A stretch of 9,607 nt of DNA, from assembly GCA_964437815.1 (NCBI GenBank), contig CAYTIE010000036.1, positions 1 to 9,607 of the forward strand. Reading direction: 5' to 3'. A program made the translations under genes and the position numbers. Within the stretch, counting starts at the first letter, position 1, and each line of letters begins with the position of its first letter. Origin of the DNA: Marisimplicoccus sp964437815. GTDB taxonomy: Bacteria; Bacteroidota; Bacteroidia; Flavobacteriales; Flavobacteriaceae. Below are positions 1 to 6,422 of this stretch, one piece after another. The notes under the pieces were generated by a model, which searched no databases, had not been told where the DNA came from, and worked only from the letters and a program-made list of their open reading frames with translations.

Positions 1-54
1 TTCTTCTTTAACCTCCTCAACTACTGGTTCTTCTTTAACCTCCTTAACTACTGG
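1..54 (-). repeat. 27-nt tandem repeat encoding a PVV-x-EVKEE unit
   Basis: Positions 1-27 and 28-54 are the same 27-base unit with a single difference (C at 18, T at 45). On the minus strand each unit encodes nine residues, PVVKEVKEE then PVVEEVKEE; the one base change swaps Lys for Glu. The array is in frame with the left-edge gene and may continue beyond position 1, so the copy number is unknown. Confidence 0.9.
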
Positions 55-627
55 TTTTTCAGTATCTTTTGTCTCAACAGGTGGTTTCTCCATTTTAGAC
101 TCAAGCTCTTTTCCTCTTTTATATATAAATGTTTTTTCTAGATTTTTATTAAATAGATCTGTATCGAATTCTCCATCTTCCTTTTTTAAACTATACCACT
201 CTCCATTATCATAAACCTCTATATCAAGATTATCAATATTAATTGGACTAAATGTTGCATACCATTCTTCTGGATTAGAGCCTTTACTTCGACCAAGTTC
301 ACCTATCTTTTCCCATACAAGTGGATGTGCTTTAGATTTATACTTATATTTAGCATAAGTAACAAACCTTGAATCAAGTTTAGTTATAAGTCTTGCACAG
401 CCTATATATTTTTCAAACTCCTCAGGTTTATTTAAATCAAATTCTTTTTTCCCATCATTAAATCTTTTAAAAGCAGAATACTCCCATTCAGAATTAGTGC
501 TAAACCATAATCCAGGTTTTTTAACTTTTAACATTTTATCTGTCTGAGATAGTTTAAGTTTTCCTGTTCGAAAAATTTCTATTAAATGTGAAATTGAAGT
601 ATAGTGGTAAAGTTTTATTTCTTCCAT
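1..627 (-). CDS. Uncharacterised protein, possible ADP-ribosyltransferase-like fold, with repeat tail (C-terminus cut by window edge)
   Basis: I do not recognise a named family. The ATG at 627 opens 209 codons that run off the left edge without a stop. Residues 6-24 (LYHYTS, then a leucine/isoleucine helix, then TGKLKLS) followed by LWFST at 40-44 and WEYSA at 48-52 resemble the opening of several ADP-ribosyltransferase-fold families and of uncharacterised phage or bacterial proteins with a WFST motif. That resemblance is from memory. Further on come HPLVWEKIGELG (101-112), EEWYATFSPI (120-129) and DNGEWYSL (140-147), so residues 1-150 look like one compact soluble domain. From about residue 175 the protein becomes a charged, low-complexity P/V/E/K tail with tandem 9-residue units, probably a linker to something beyond the window. 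There is no signal peptide or membrane segment, so it is probably cytoplasmic. It is divergent from crtB with 49 bases between the start codons. The reading frame is confident; the function is not. Confidence 0.8.
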   Translation of the reverse strand, partial: MEEIKLYHYTSISHLIEIFRTGKLKLSQTDKMLKVKKPGLWFSTNSEWEYSAFKRFNDGKKEFDLNKPEEFEKYIGCARLITKLDSRFVTYAKYKYKSKAHPLVWEKIGELGRSKGSNPEEWYATFSPINIDNLDIEVYDNGEWYSLKKEDGEFDTDLFNKNLEKTFIYKRGKELESKMEKPPVETKDTEKPVVKEVKEEPVVEEVKEE

Positions 628-631
628 AAGG

Positions 632-639
632 CAAATTTA
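632..639 (-). promoter_or_regulatory. Putative Bacteroidota -7 element for the left-edge gene
   Basis: Read on the minus strand, 639 to 632 is TAAATTTG, an exact match to the Bacteroidota sigma-A -7 consensus TAnnTTTG. It ends four bases before the ATG at 627, so the transcript would start at or very near the start codon. No TTTG or TTG -33 element is visible at the usual distance, so this is only moderately supported in such AT-rich DNA. Confidence 0.35.
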
Positions 640-663
640 TTAAAATCATTTGTTCTTTTTCAT

Positions 664-671
664 TATTTTTG
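664..671 (+). promoter_or_regulatory. Putative -7 element for crtB
   Basis: TATTTTTG fits TAnnTTTG and ends five bases before the crtB ATG at 677, again implying a leaderless or nearly leaderless mRNA. A TTTG at 649-652 is only 11 bases upstream, too close for a normal -33 element. A T-rich run makes chance matches likely here. Confidence 0.3.
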
Positions 672-676
672 ACTTT

Positions 677-1525
677 ATGAAGGCAATTTTTGATAAAGTT
701 TCTGAAGATTGTAGTGAAATAGTTATAAAAGAGTATAGTACTTCTTTTTATAAAGCTACTCAGTTATTATCCAAATCAATAAGAAATGATATATTCAATA
801 TTTACGGTTTTGTTCGATTTGCGGATGAAATAGTAGACACTTTTCATAAATATCCAAAAAAAGAACTTCTAGATCAATTCGAGAAAGAATTATGGTTAAG
901 CATTGAAAATAAAATTAGCCTGAACCCAATACTTAACTCATTCCAGCATACAGTTAACAAATACAGCATTGATATTAATCTTATTAAATCCTTTATAAAA
1001 AGTATGAGGATGGATCTAGATATTAAAAGATATAGAAACAGGAAAGATTACAAAGAATATATTTATGGGTCAGCTGATGTGATTGGACTAATGTGTTTAA
1101 AAGTTTTTGTTTCTGGATCAACAAAAGAGTACAATGAGTTGAAACCATATGCAATATCATTAGGATCAGCATTTCAAAAAGTAAACTTTTTAAGAGACTT
1201 AAAATCAGATTCTGAAATATTAAATAGAGTCTATTTCCCTAATATTGATATGAAAAGTTTTGATAAAAACTCTAAAGAAAATATTATTAATGAAATTGAA
1301 GAAGATTTTGAACATGCATTAAAAGGAATTGTTAAACTTCCAAAAAAAGCTAGATTAGGAGTTTATATAGCATATAGATATTATTATAAGCTCCTTAAAA
1401 AGATGAAGACGACTCCTTCTTTATATATAAAGAAAAGCAGAGTCAGAATTGATAACTTTCAAAAATTCATTGTATTGACACGATCTTACGTTAAGTATCA
1501 ATTAAACTTAATTCTATGGATATAG
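677..1525 (+). CDS. crtB: Phytoene synthase CrtB
   Basis: Squalene/phytoene synthase family enzyme that condenses two geranylgeranyl diphosphates, via prephytoene diphosphate, to phytoene, the first committed step of C40 carotenoid synthesis. With the ATG at 677 it is 282 residues, close to the usual bacterial CrtB length. The first Asp-rich magnesium/diphosphate site is FADEIVD (aspartates 50 and 54). The second is NFLRDLKSD (170-178, aspartates 174 and 178), followed by RVYFP, as in the family's NxLRDxxxD...GRxYxP signature; the usual ED pair is SD here. An in-frame TTG at 650 would add nine hydrophobic residues not typical of the family, so I prefer 677. The stop codon overlaps the start of crtZ by 10 bases, implying co-transcription and translational coupling, and it argues for CrtB over a squalene synthase. 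No phytoene desaturase lies beside it. Confidence 0.93.
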   Translation: MKAIFDKVSEDCSEIVIKEYSTSFYKATQLLSKSIRNDIFNIYGFVRFADEIVDTFHKYPKKELLDQFEKELWLSIENKISLNPILNSFQHTVNKYSIDINLIKSFIKSMRMDLDIKRYRNRKDYKEYIYGSADVIGLMCLKVFVSGSTKEYNELKPYAISLGSAFQKVNFLRDLKSDSEILNRVYFPNIDMKSFDKNSKENIINEIEEDFEHALKGIVKLPKKARLGVYIAYRYYYKLLKKMKTTPSLYIKKSRVRIDNFQKFIVLTRSYVKYQLNLILWI

Positions 1526-1962
1526 TTATATGGATAGTTACTCTTATTGGAGCATTTTGTTTTACTGAATTCACAGCCTGGTTCAATCATAAATATATTA
1601 TGCATGGGCCATTATGGTTTCTTCATAAAGATCACCATAAGAAAGATCATGAATCATGGTTTGAGAGAAATGATTCATTCTTTATAATATATGCGTTACT
1701 TAGCTTTATGTTTTTTTATTTATGGGGAGAAAAAGGGTTTTATTTAGGTCTACCTATTGCTATAGGTATAGCTTTATATGGTCTTGCATATTTTATTGTT
1801 CATGATATTTTTATTCATCAAAGATTCAAACTATTTAGGAATATCAATAACAAATATGCTAGAGGAGTTCGAAGAGCTCATAAAATTCATCATAAAAAGA
1901 CAAATAAAGAAGGTGGAGAATGCTTTGGAATGCTTTATGTACCAAAAAAATATTTTAAATAG
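1516..1962 (+). CDS. crtZ: Beta-carotene hydroxylase CrtZ
   Basis: Non-haem di-iron membrane hydroxylase of the fatty-acid hydroxylase superfamily; the family adds 3-hydroxyl groups to the beta-ionone rings of beta-carotene, giving cryptoxanthin and zeaxanthin. At 148 residues it has the size of flavobacterial CrtZ. All four histidine clusters are visible: HKYIMH (25-30), HKDHH (37-41), HDIFIH (96-101) and HKIHH (122-126). Hydrophobic stretches at about 3-22, 54-70 and 76-96 are membrane segments, with the clusters facing the cytoplasm in the family model. The ATG sits inside the last codons of crtB (10-base overlap), so the two are almost certainly co-translated. Substrate identity is inferred from family and partner; the cyclase and desaturase must be encoded elsewhere. 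Confidence 0.94.
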   Translation: MDIVIWIVTLIGAFCFTEFTAWFNHKYIMHGPLWFLHKDHHKKDHESWFERNDSFFIIYALLSFMFFYLWGEKGFYLGLPIAIGIALYGLAYFIVHDIFIHQRFKLFRNINNKYARGVRRAHKIHHKKTNKEGGECFGMLYVPKKYFK

Positions 1963-2002
1963 TTATAAATTGAACAAGCTATAACATTATCTCTATATTA
2001 CT

Positions 2003-3193
2003 ATGAAAAAAGATTTTTCATGGAAAAAAATCAAATCAGAAACAAAAGCTGTATGGGCAGGTGAAACAAATTTATTCCCATTCGGTGCTACGCAGCCTCC
2101 AATTGTTAATAGTGTAGCCTATAAGTATAAAGATCTTGACGAATGGATGTCTGTTGCAAAAGGCTTGAAAGATGGACATATCTATGGGCGAAACACAAAT
2201 CCCACAGTACAGATTCTAGAAGAAAAAATTGCATTATTGGAAAACGCCGAATCCGCAACTGCTTTTTCAAGTGGTATGGCAGCAATAAGTAATACATTAT
2301 TTGCAAACCTTAATCCTGGTGATCGTGTAATTGTTGGTAAAGACACCTATGGAGGTACTAGTAAAATTTTCTTAGAGTTTTTACCACAATTTGATATTGA
2401 TATTGTTTTCTGTGATACTACAGATATAAGTGCATTTGAAAAAGAAATAAATTCTAAATGCAATCTACTATATTTGGAAACACCAACAAATCCAACTTTA
2501 AAAGTTCAAGATATTAAGACTCTATCAAGTATAGCAAAAAAAACAGGTTCTTTGGTTGTGGTAGACAATACGCTTGCCACTCCTATTAACCAGAATCCAT
2601 TAATGATGGGTGCAGATATTGTTATTCATAGTGCTACCAAATTCCTTTGCGGTCATTCTGATGCATTAGGAGGACTTGTATGTGGTGATAAAGAAAATGT
2701 TAAAAAGATCTATCATTTTAGAGAAATTAATGGTTCATGCCTTGATCCTTCACCAGCTTATATGATTCTTCGTGGAATGAAAACCTTAGCGCTTAGAATG
2801 GAACGTCATAATGAGAATGCATTAAAACTTACTCAATGGTTATCTAAACACAATAAAATTTCCGCTGTTTTTTATCCAGGTTATTCTTCTAATCCTGGTT
2901 ACGATATTGCAAAAGAACAAATGAGAGGTTTTGGTGGAGTATTAAGTTTTTTAATTAAAGAGGATTTTTCAATTTCAAAATTTATTTCAAGTTTACAATT
3001 CGCACATGCAGCAGCACATCTTGGCTCTGTAGACACTATAGTCGGTCCTTCTAAAACAACTAGTCATGTTGAGAACACTCCAGAAGAACGTTCAAAATTA
3101 GGTATACCAGAGAATCTTATAAGATGCTCAGTAGGAATTGAACATATTGACGACATTATACAAGATTTTGATCAAGCACTAAATAAAATCTAA
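2003..3193 (+). CDS. PLP-dependent Cys/Met metabolism (trans-sulfuration) enzyme, cystathionine gamma-synthase/lyase-like
   Basis: Fold-type I pyridoxal-phosphate enzyme of the Cys/Met metabolism family (cystathionine gamma-synthase, gamma- and beta-lyases, methionine gamma-lyase, O-acylhomoserine sulfhydrylases). Its 396 residues are full length. Visible cofactor elements: YGRNTNPT (61-68) with the Tyr and Arg that reach the neighbouring subunit's PLP phosphate; SSGMAA (89-94); the stacking Tyr116 in KDTYGGT; Asp188 in VVVDNT, which pairs with the pyridine nitrogen; and the Schiff-base Lys213 in SATKFLCGHSD. The active-site Cys of Pseudomonas-type methionine gamma-lyase, just after the stacking Tyr, is replaced by Gly, which argues against classical methionine gamma-lyase. 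A stretch of about 12 residues (49-60) precedes YGR and resembles a subgroup usually annotated only as cystathionine gamma-synthase family. The gene starts 40 bases after crtZ with no Shine-Dalgarno, so it may be read through from crtBZ, though no metabolic link is evident. The exact reaction cannot be assigned. Confidence 0.9.
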   Translation: MKKDFSWKKIKSETKAVWAGETNLFPFGATQPPIVNSVAYKYKDLDEWMSVAKGLKDGHIYGRNTNPTVQILEEKIALLENAESATAFSSGMAAISNTLFANLNPGDRVIVGKDTYGGTSKIFLEFLPQFDIDIVFCDTTDISAFEKEINSKCNLLYLETPTNPTLKVQDIKTLSSIAKKTGSLVVVDNTLATPINQNPLMMGADIVIHSATKFLCGHSDALGGLVCGDKENVKKIYHFREINGSCLDPSPAYMILRGMKTLALRMERHNENALKLTQWLSKHNKISAVFYPGYSSNPGYDIAKEQMRGFGGVLSFLIKEDFSISKFISSLQFAHAAAHLGSVDTIVGPSKTTSHVENTPEERSKLGIPENLIRCSVGIEHIDDIIQDFDQALNKI

Positions 3194-3231
3194 GTAAAAT
3201 ATTACCTTTCACAGCATTTTTCATGTGTTAA

Positions 3232-3259
3232 TTTAGGAGATTATTTTGAAACTCCTAAA
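3232..3259. terminator. Possible bidirectional terminator stem between convergent genes
   Basis: An 8-base perfect inverted repeat, TTTAGGAG (3232-3239) and CTCCTAAA (3252-3259), with a 12-base loop. It lies between the PLP gene stop (3193) and the last codons of the symporter gene (stop at 3241-3243), where two converging transcripts would meet. Neither strand has a clear U-tract after the stem, so it is a weak candidate. Confidence 0.3.
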
Positions 3260-4104
3260 CGCCACATAAGAATTCCGCCAGTTATAAACATCCATATTGA
3301 ATAGGCACCAGTCGGAAGCCCCATCTCAACGTTATTCAGTATTGTAGTAGCAATAACAAATGCTAATGTTCCGTTTTGAATTCCACTTTCAATTGTAATT
3401 GAAATTTGACTTTTTCCTGTTATACCAAAAAATTTCGCAGTGATATATCCAAGCACCATCGTTGACAAATTCAGAAGTAATGTTGCCAATCCAACTTCTT
3501 TCATTGCTTGGATTATTAAATCTTTGTTAGCAATCATAACGAGTAAAAAAATAATAATAAATAGCACTGTGGAGGCAATTCTCATAGGCCTTTCCATACG
3601 AAGAGCAAAGCCTTCATTTCTTTTTCGAATCACCATGCCTATAGAGACAGGAATTACGGTTATCATCAAAATTTGAAGCATGGTTTGAACCACAGGAAGT
3701 TCAATAACAACATCTGTCTCTCCTGTAAAATATACAATGGCTGCTGATAATATGATTGGAATTGTAAAAACAGTGATTAGACTTGCCAGGGCGGTTAGAG
3801 TGACAGAAAGACCAATATTTCCTCGAGCAACTTGTGTGATAAGATTGCTTGTGGGTCCACCAGGGCATACAGATAGTATCATAATGCCGATAGCCATAGA
3901 GGAGGTTAGATCAAACAAAAGGATAATTAAAAACCCAATTAAAGGAAGAAATACTAGCTGATTACATAGGCCGACAAGTACTGCCTTTGGATAAGTAAAA
4001 AGTCTACCAAAATCACCAACTACAAGGGTTAGCCCCATACCAAACATAATAATTGCCAAAGAGATTGGTAAAAAGATTTGTGAAATAATCATTGTTGCGT
4101 CCAT
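3241..4104 (-). CDS. Bile acid:sodium symporter (BASS/SBF) family transporter
   Basis: Polytopic inner-membrane protein of 287 residues with about nine hydrophobic segments, the size of bacterial BASS proteins. Family signatures are strong: CPGGPTSNLIT (80-90) followed by ARGNIGLSVTLTALAS (93-108), the first crossover region with Ser/Asn/Thr sodium ligands, and TIESGIQNGTLA (237-248), carrying the Glu (239) and Gln (243) that bind sodium in solved homologues. Bacterial members carry bile acids, pantoate, 2-keto acids or other organic anions by sodium symport. The substrate cannot be read from sequence, and 'bile acid' should be taken as a family label. It is tail to tail with the PLP enzyme and 119 bases downstream of the surA-like gene, with a hairpin and a possible promoter between, so it is probably its own unit. 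By eye it is richer in G and C than the genes upstream of it. Confidence 0.92.
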   Translation of the reverse strand: MDATMIISQIFLPISLAIIMFGMGLTLVVGDFGRLFTYPKAVLVGLCNQLVFLPLIGFLIILLFDLTSSMAIGIMILSVCPGGPTSNLITQVARGNIGLSVTLTALASLITVFTIPIILSAAIVYFTGETDVVIELPVVQTMLQILMITVIPVSIGMVIRKRNEGFALRMERPMRIASTVLFIIIFLLVMIANKDLIIQAMKEVGLATLLLNLSTMVLGYITAKFFGITGKSQISITIESGIQNGTLAFVIATTILNNVEMGLPTGAYSIWMFITGGILMWRLGVSK

Positions 4105-4124
4105 AATTATTTTGTTAAATTTTA

Positions 4125-4151
4125 CAACTTTACATCTTACATCTATATCAA
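4125..4151 (-). promoter_or_regulatory. Putative promoter of the BASS transporter gene
   Basis: On the minus strand, TTG at 4151-4149 (within ATTTGA) is followed after 16 bases by TAAAGTTG (4132-4125), one mismatch from the Bacteroidota -7 consensus TAnnTTTG. Transcription would start about 15-20 bases ahead of the ATG at 4104. It is the only candidate in the window with both elements at near-normal spacing. Confidence 0.35.
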
Positions 4152-4181
4152 ATAAAATCTAAATAAATAAGGGGCTTTGGA

Positions 4182-4223
4182 TTGTTAAAAATATTATATG
4201 TTTCAAAGAAATATTTTAAACAA
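4182..4223 (-). terminator. AT-rich stem-loop directly after the guaB-surA operon
   Basis: Arms at 4182-4195 and 4210-4223 pair over 14 positions with one mismatch, around a 14-base loop. The structure touches the stop codon of the surA-like gene (4224-4226), where an operon terminator or 3' end stabiliser is expected. It is almost all A/T and not followed by a clean U-run on the minus strand, so its strength as an intrinsic terminator is doubtful. The rest of the 4105-4181 spacer holds only the putative promoter of the transporter gene. Confidence 0.4.
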
Positions 4224-5591
4224 CTATTCTTTTATCCAATTATATACAAATTTACAATACCTATTATCTGTATTTACGTTTATATAAGTATCCTCAATTT
4301 TGTCCTCCATCCATTCCTGAATTACTCTTAATTGCTTTTCTCTCAAGGCAAGATCTTTAATCTTAACATAATCAATTGAAAAATCTGCAACGTGTTCGTC
4401 AAATCGATTTGAAATTTTTAATATTTTATACATTGGTGTCTGGTCAGAATTATCTAGAAGTGGAAAAGTGATTGAATTGTCTTTCAAATCTTTAATTTGA
4501 GAATAAAGAACAGGGTCCATTTTAGTAAGTTCAAATCTTGTGTCATTCGTTGAGGGGTTGATTAGAACACCTCCATTTTGTTTAGTTTCTTTTTCATCAG
4601 AATAGTAGAGCGCTGCATCAAAAAAAGATATTTCCTCATCAACGATCCTTTTTCGGATTGTATCAATTTTTTCTTTAGCTAATTTTAATTCATCATTTGA
4701 TATTTTTGGGGTTAATAAAATATGTCTTACATCAATTTCTTGACCTCTAATCCTATCTACTTTTATTATATGCCATCCAAAATCACTCTTAAAAGGCTCA
4801 GAAATTTCCCCTTCTCTCAGGCTAAAAGCAACATCACGGAATTCTTTAACCATTTTAGGTTTCTTTCTATTTAATGTATATTTACCTCCTTTACTTCTTG
4901 ACCCTGGATCTTGAGAGTATAATAAAGCTTTAGAAGCAAAACTGGATCCACCTTCTAAAACATCTTCTCTAAAAACTTTAAGTTGATTAATAATTCTATT
5001 TGTCTCATCTTCTGAAACTTGTGGTTTAATAACTATTTGAGCGATTTCAAGTTCCGTGCCAAATATTGGCAATTCAATCTTGGGTATAGACTCAAAAAAC
5101 TGCCTTACTTCTTCAGGGGTAATCTCTACTTTTGAAATTATTTCATTCTGCATCAGTTCTGCTAATTGTTGAGTTTTATTTATTTCAAATAATTCATCTC
5201 TAAATGAAATCTCATCCTTTTTGTTATAAAATTCAAGAACTTTATCTATATCTCCCAATTGTTCTGTAAAGTATTCAATTGTTCTATCTACGTAATCATA
5301 AATTTCTGAGTCAGACAATTCAAGACTATCTTGAACAGCATGATGTGCATATAACTTGTCTTCCATTAATTTTCCCAAGAGTTGACATTTAGATACTCCT
5401 CTTGTAGAAATACCCTGGGATTCCATATCAATCATAACCTTATCAATATCTGATTCCAAAATAATAAAATCACCAACTACAGAAGAAATACCATCAACTT
5501 TAATCTTATTCTTCGGTTTACTATCTTGTGAAAAACAAATAAAAAAGTTAAATAAGAAAAATGTAAAAATAAATTTATTTATATAATTCAT
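4224..5591 (-). CDS. SurA-like periplasmic peptidyl-prolyl isomerase / outer-membrane protein chaperone
   Basis: Exported folding factor with a SurA-type layout. I start it at the ATG at 5591 (455 residues) because this puts a standard signal peptide at the N-terminus: MNYINK, a Phe/Leu/Ile-rich core, then CFSQ with likely signal-peptidase I cleavage near residues 21-22. An ATG 24 bases upstream (5615) would add eight polar residues ahead of it. Residues about 30-165 are the N-terminal chaperone region, beginning IKVDGISSVVGDFIILESDI. The first parvulin domain (about 180-283) has the conserved SQDPGSRSKGG, FRDVAFSLREGEISEPF and FGWHIIKVD strings. A second, weaker parvulin region (about 287-393) starts DVRHILLTP and has NGG but lacks the FGWHII string. 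The gene overlaps the upstream lipoprotein gene by 17 bases and is the last of the guaB operon. It is expected to assist beta-barrel protein assembly; the actual clients are unknown. Confidence 0.88.
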   Translation of the reverse strand: MNYINKFIFTFFLFNFFICFSQDSKPKNKIKVDGISSVVGDFIILESDIDKVMIDMESQGISTRGVSKCQLLGKLMEDKLYAHHAVQDSLELSDSEIYDYVDRTIEYFTEQLGDIDKVLEFYNKKDEISFRDELFEINKTQQLAELMQNEIISKVEITPEEVRQFFESIPKIELPIFGTELEIAQIVIKPQVSEDETNRIINQLKVFREDVLEGGSSFASKALLYSQDPGSRSKGGKYTLNRKKPKMVKEFRDVAFSLREGEISEPFKSDFGWHIIKVDRIRGQEIDVRHILLTPKISNDELKLAKEKIDTIRKRIVDEEISFFDAALYYSDEKETKQNGGVLINPSTNDTRFELTKMDPVLYSQIKDLKDNSITFPLLDNSDQTPMYKILKISNRFDEHVADFSIDYVKIKDLALREKQLRVIQEWMEDKIEDTYINVNTDNRYCKFVYNWIKE

Positions 5592-6411
5592 ATTTTTTTG
5601 ATTTAATAGCTTCATTAATAATATCTATATTTAATTCCTTAATTAACAATATTTTTCTTCTATTATATATAATTGATTTAATTCTGTCTGACAGATAGCT
5701 TTTAGGAGCTATGTTATTTGCTTCAAGAATATCATCAATGAATAATAAATTTACATACATACTATCTTTTATACTAATTAACCTTCTTTTTTTAAGATAT
5801 TTTTTTTGATTTTCATAATTAATAAAACTTACCTTATTAAAAAAATCTCTTTTTGTAATCCATAAAGAATCATTTAAATTATATGATGCAAATTGAAATG
5901 AAAGTGAATCAATAAGTTGTTTGTCAAATGAGTTATATTTAATTATTGCATTTCTGATTTTATTTAAATTAATATTATCTAATGGAATTTTAACAAATCT
6001 GAATTTAATTAAATCTTCATTCAATGTAAAGTTATTTAGATTTTCATTATAATATTCTTCTATTTCATTATCATTTATTATTGAGTCTACCATAGAATTA
6101 ACAAGTATATCCTTATAAGAGTTTATATATAAATCTCTCTTGTATTTTTCAATCAACTCATCTAAGTTCAAAATTAATTTTTGATCGAGATTCACTAAAG
6201 ACAGATCAAAAAAAATGTTATCTCTTGCCCATGAATCAATAAAATCCTTTTTTCTTATTAAACTATCTTCATAAGAAGAGAAATCTGGAATTTCTGATTG
6301 ATAGAGATAATTATCTCCAACTCTTGAAATTAACTCATCATTTTTAATTGATGTTAATTCACTACAAGATGAAAATAGAATAGTTATTATAATAAAAACC
6401 TTTTGTCTCAT
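5575..6411 (-). CDS. SurA-N-terminus-like lipoprotein lacking a parvulin domain
   Basis: Probable exported lipoprotein of 278 residues: MRQK, a hydrophobic core, then ILFSSC with the candidate lipidated Cys at 16. Phe at -3 is a less usual lipobox residue. The mature start, ELISRVGDNYLYQSEIPDF (26-44), is like the opening of SurA/PpiC-type chaperones and of the SurA-like protein encoded next (SSVVGDFIILESDI). A helical region then contains NDNEIEEYYNENLNNFTL, like the linker ahead of a parvulin domain. After that I see none of the parvulin strings (GG, FGWH, EGEIS), so it probably chaperones without isomerase activity. In flavobacteria, as I recall, such genes sit between guaB and surA-like genes. 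It begins 11 bases after the guaB stop and overlaps the next gene by 17 bases, so all three should be co-transcribed. It is extremely AT-rich and rich in Asn, Ile and Lys. Confidence 0.75.
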   Translation of the reverse strand: MRQKVFIIITILFSSCSELTSIKNDELISRVGDNYLYQSEIPDFSSYEDSLIRKKDFIDSWARDNIFFDLSLVNLDQKLILNLDELIEKYKRDLYINSYKDILVNSMVDSIINDNEIEEYYNENLNNFTLNEDLIKFRFVKIPLDNINLNKIRNAIIKYNSFDKQLIDSLSFQFASYNLNDSLWITKRDFFNKVSFINYENQKKYLKKRRLISIKDSMYVNLLFIDDILEANNIAPKSYLSDRIKSIIYNRRKILLIKELNIDIINEAIKSKKYELYK

Positions 6412-6422
6412 AAGGAAATATG

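Noticed and set aside
650..676. In-frame TTG start extending crtB by nine residues (MFFFIIFDF)
   Set aside because: The extension is hydrophobic, absent from the family as I know it, and the ATG at 677 gives a normal CrtB length. A putative -7 element would also fall inside the extension.
1778..1984. Open frame of 68 codons on the plus strand within and beyond crtZ
   Set aside because: It is a frame-shifted shadow of crtZ, which has all four histidine clusters in its own frame. No recognisable protein features.
2003..3193. Assignment of the PLP enzyme as methionine gamma-lyase
   Set aside because: The active-site Cys following the stacking Tyr in characterised methionine gamma-lyases is Gly here, so the specific name is not justified.
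3440..3961. Two plus-strand open frames opposite the BASS transporter
   Set aside because: Both are antisense to conserved transporter motifs and encode no recognisable features.
5591..5615. Upstream ATG at 5615 as the start of the surA-like gene
   Set aside because: It would place eight polar residues ahead of a normal signal peptide and lengthen the overlap with the upstream gene to 41 bases; 5591 is more typical.
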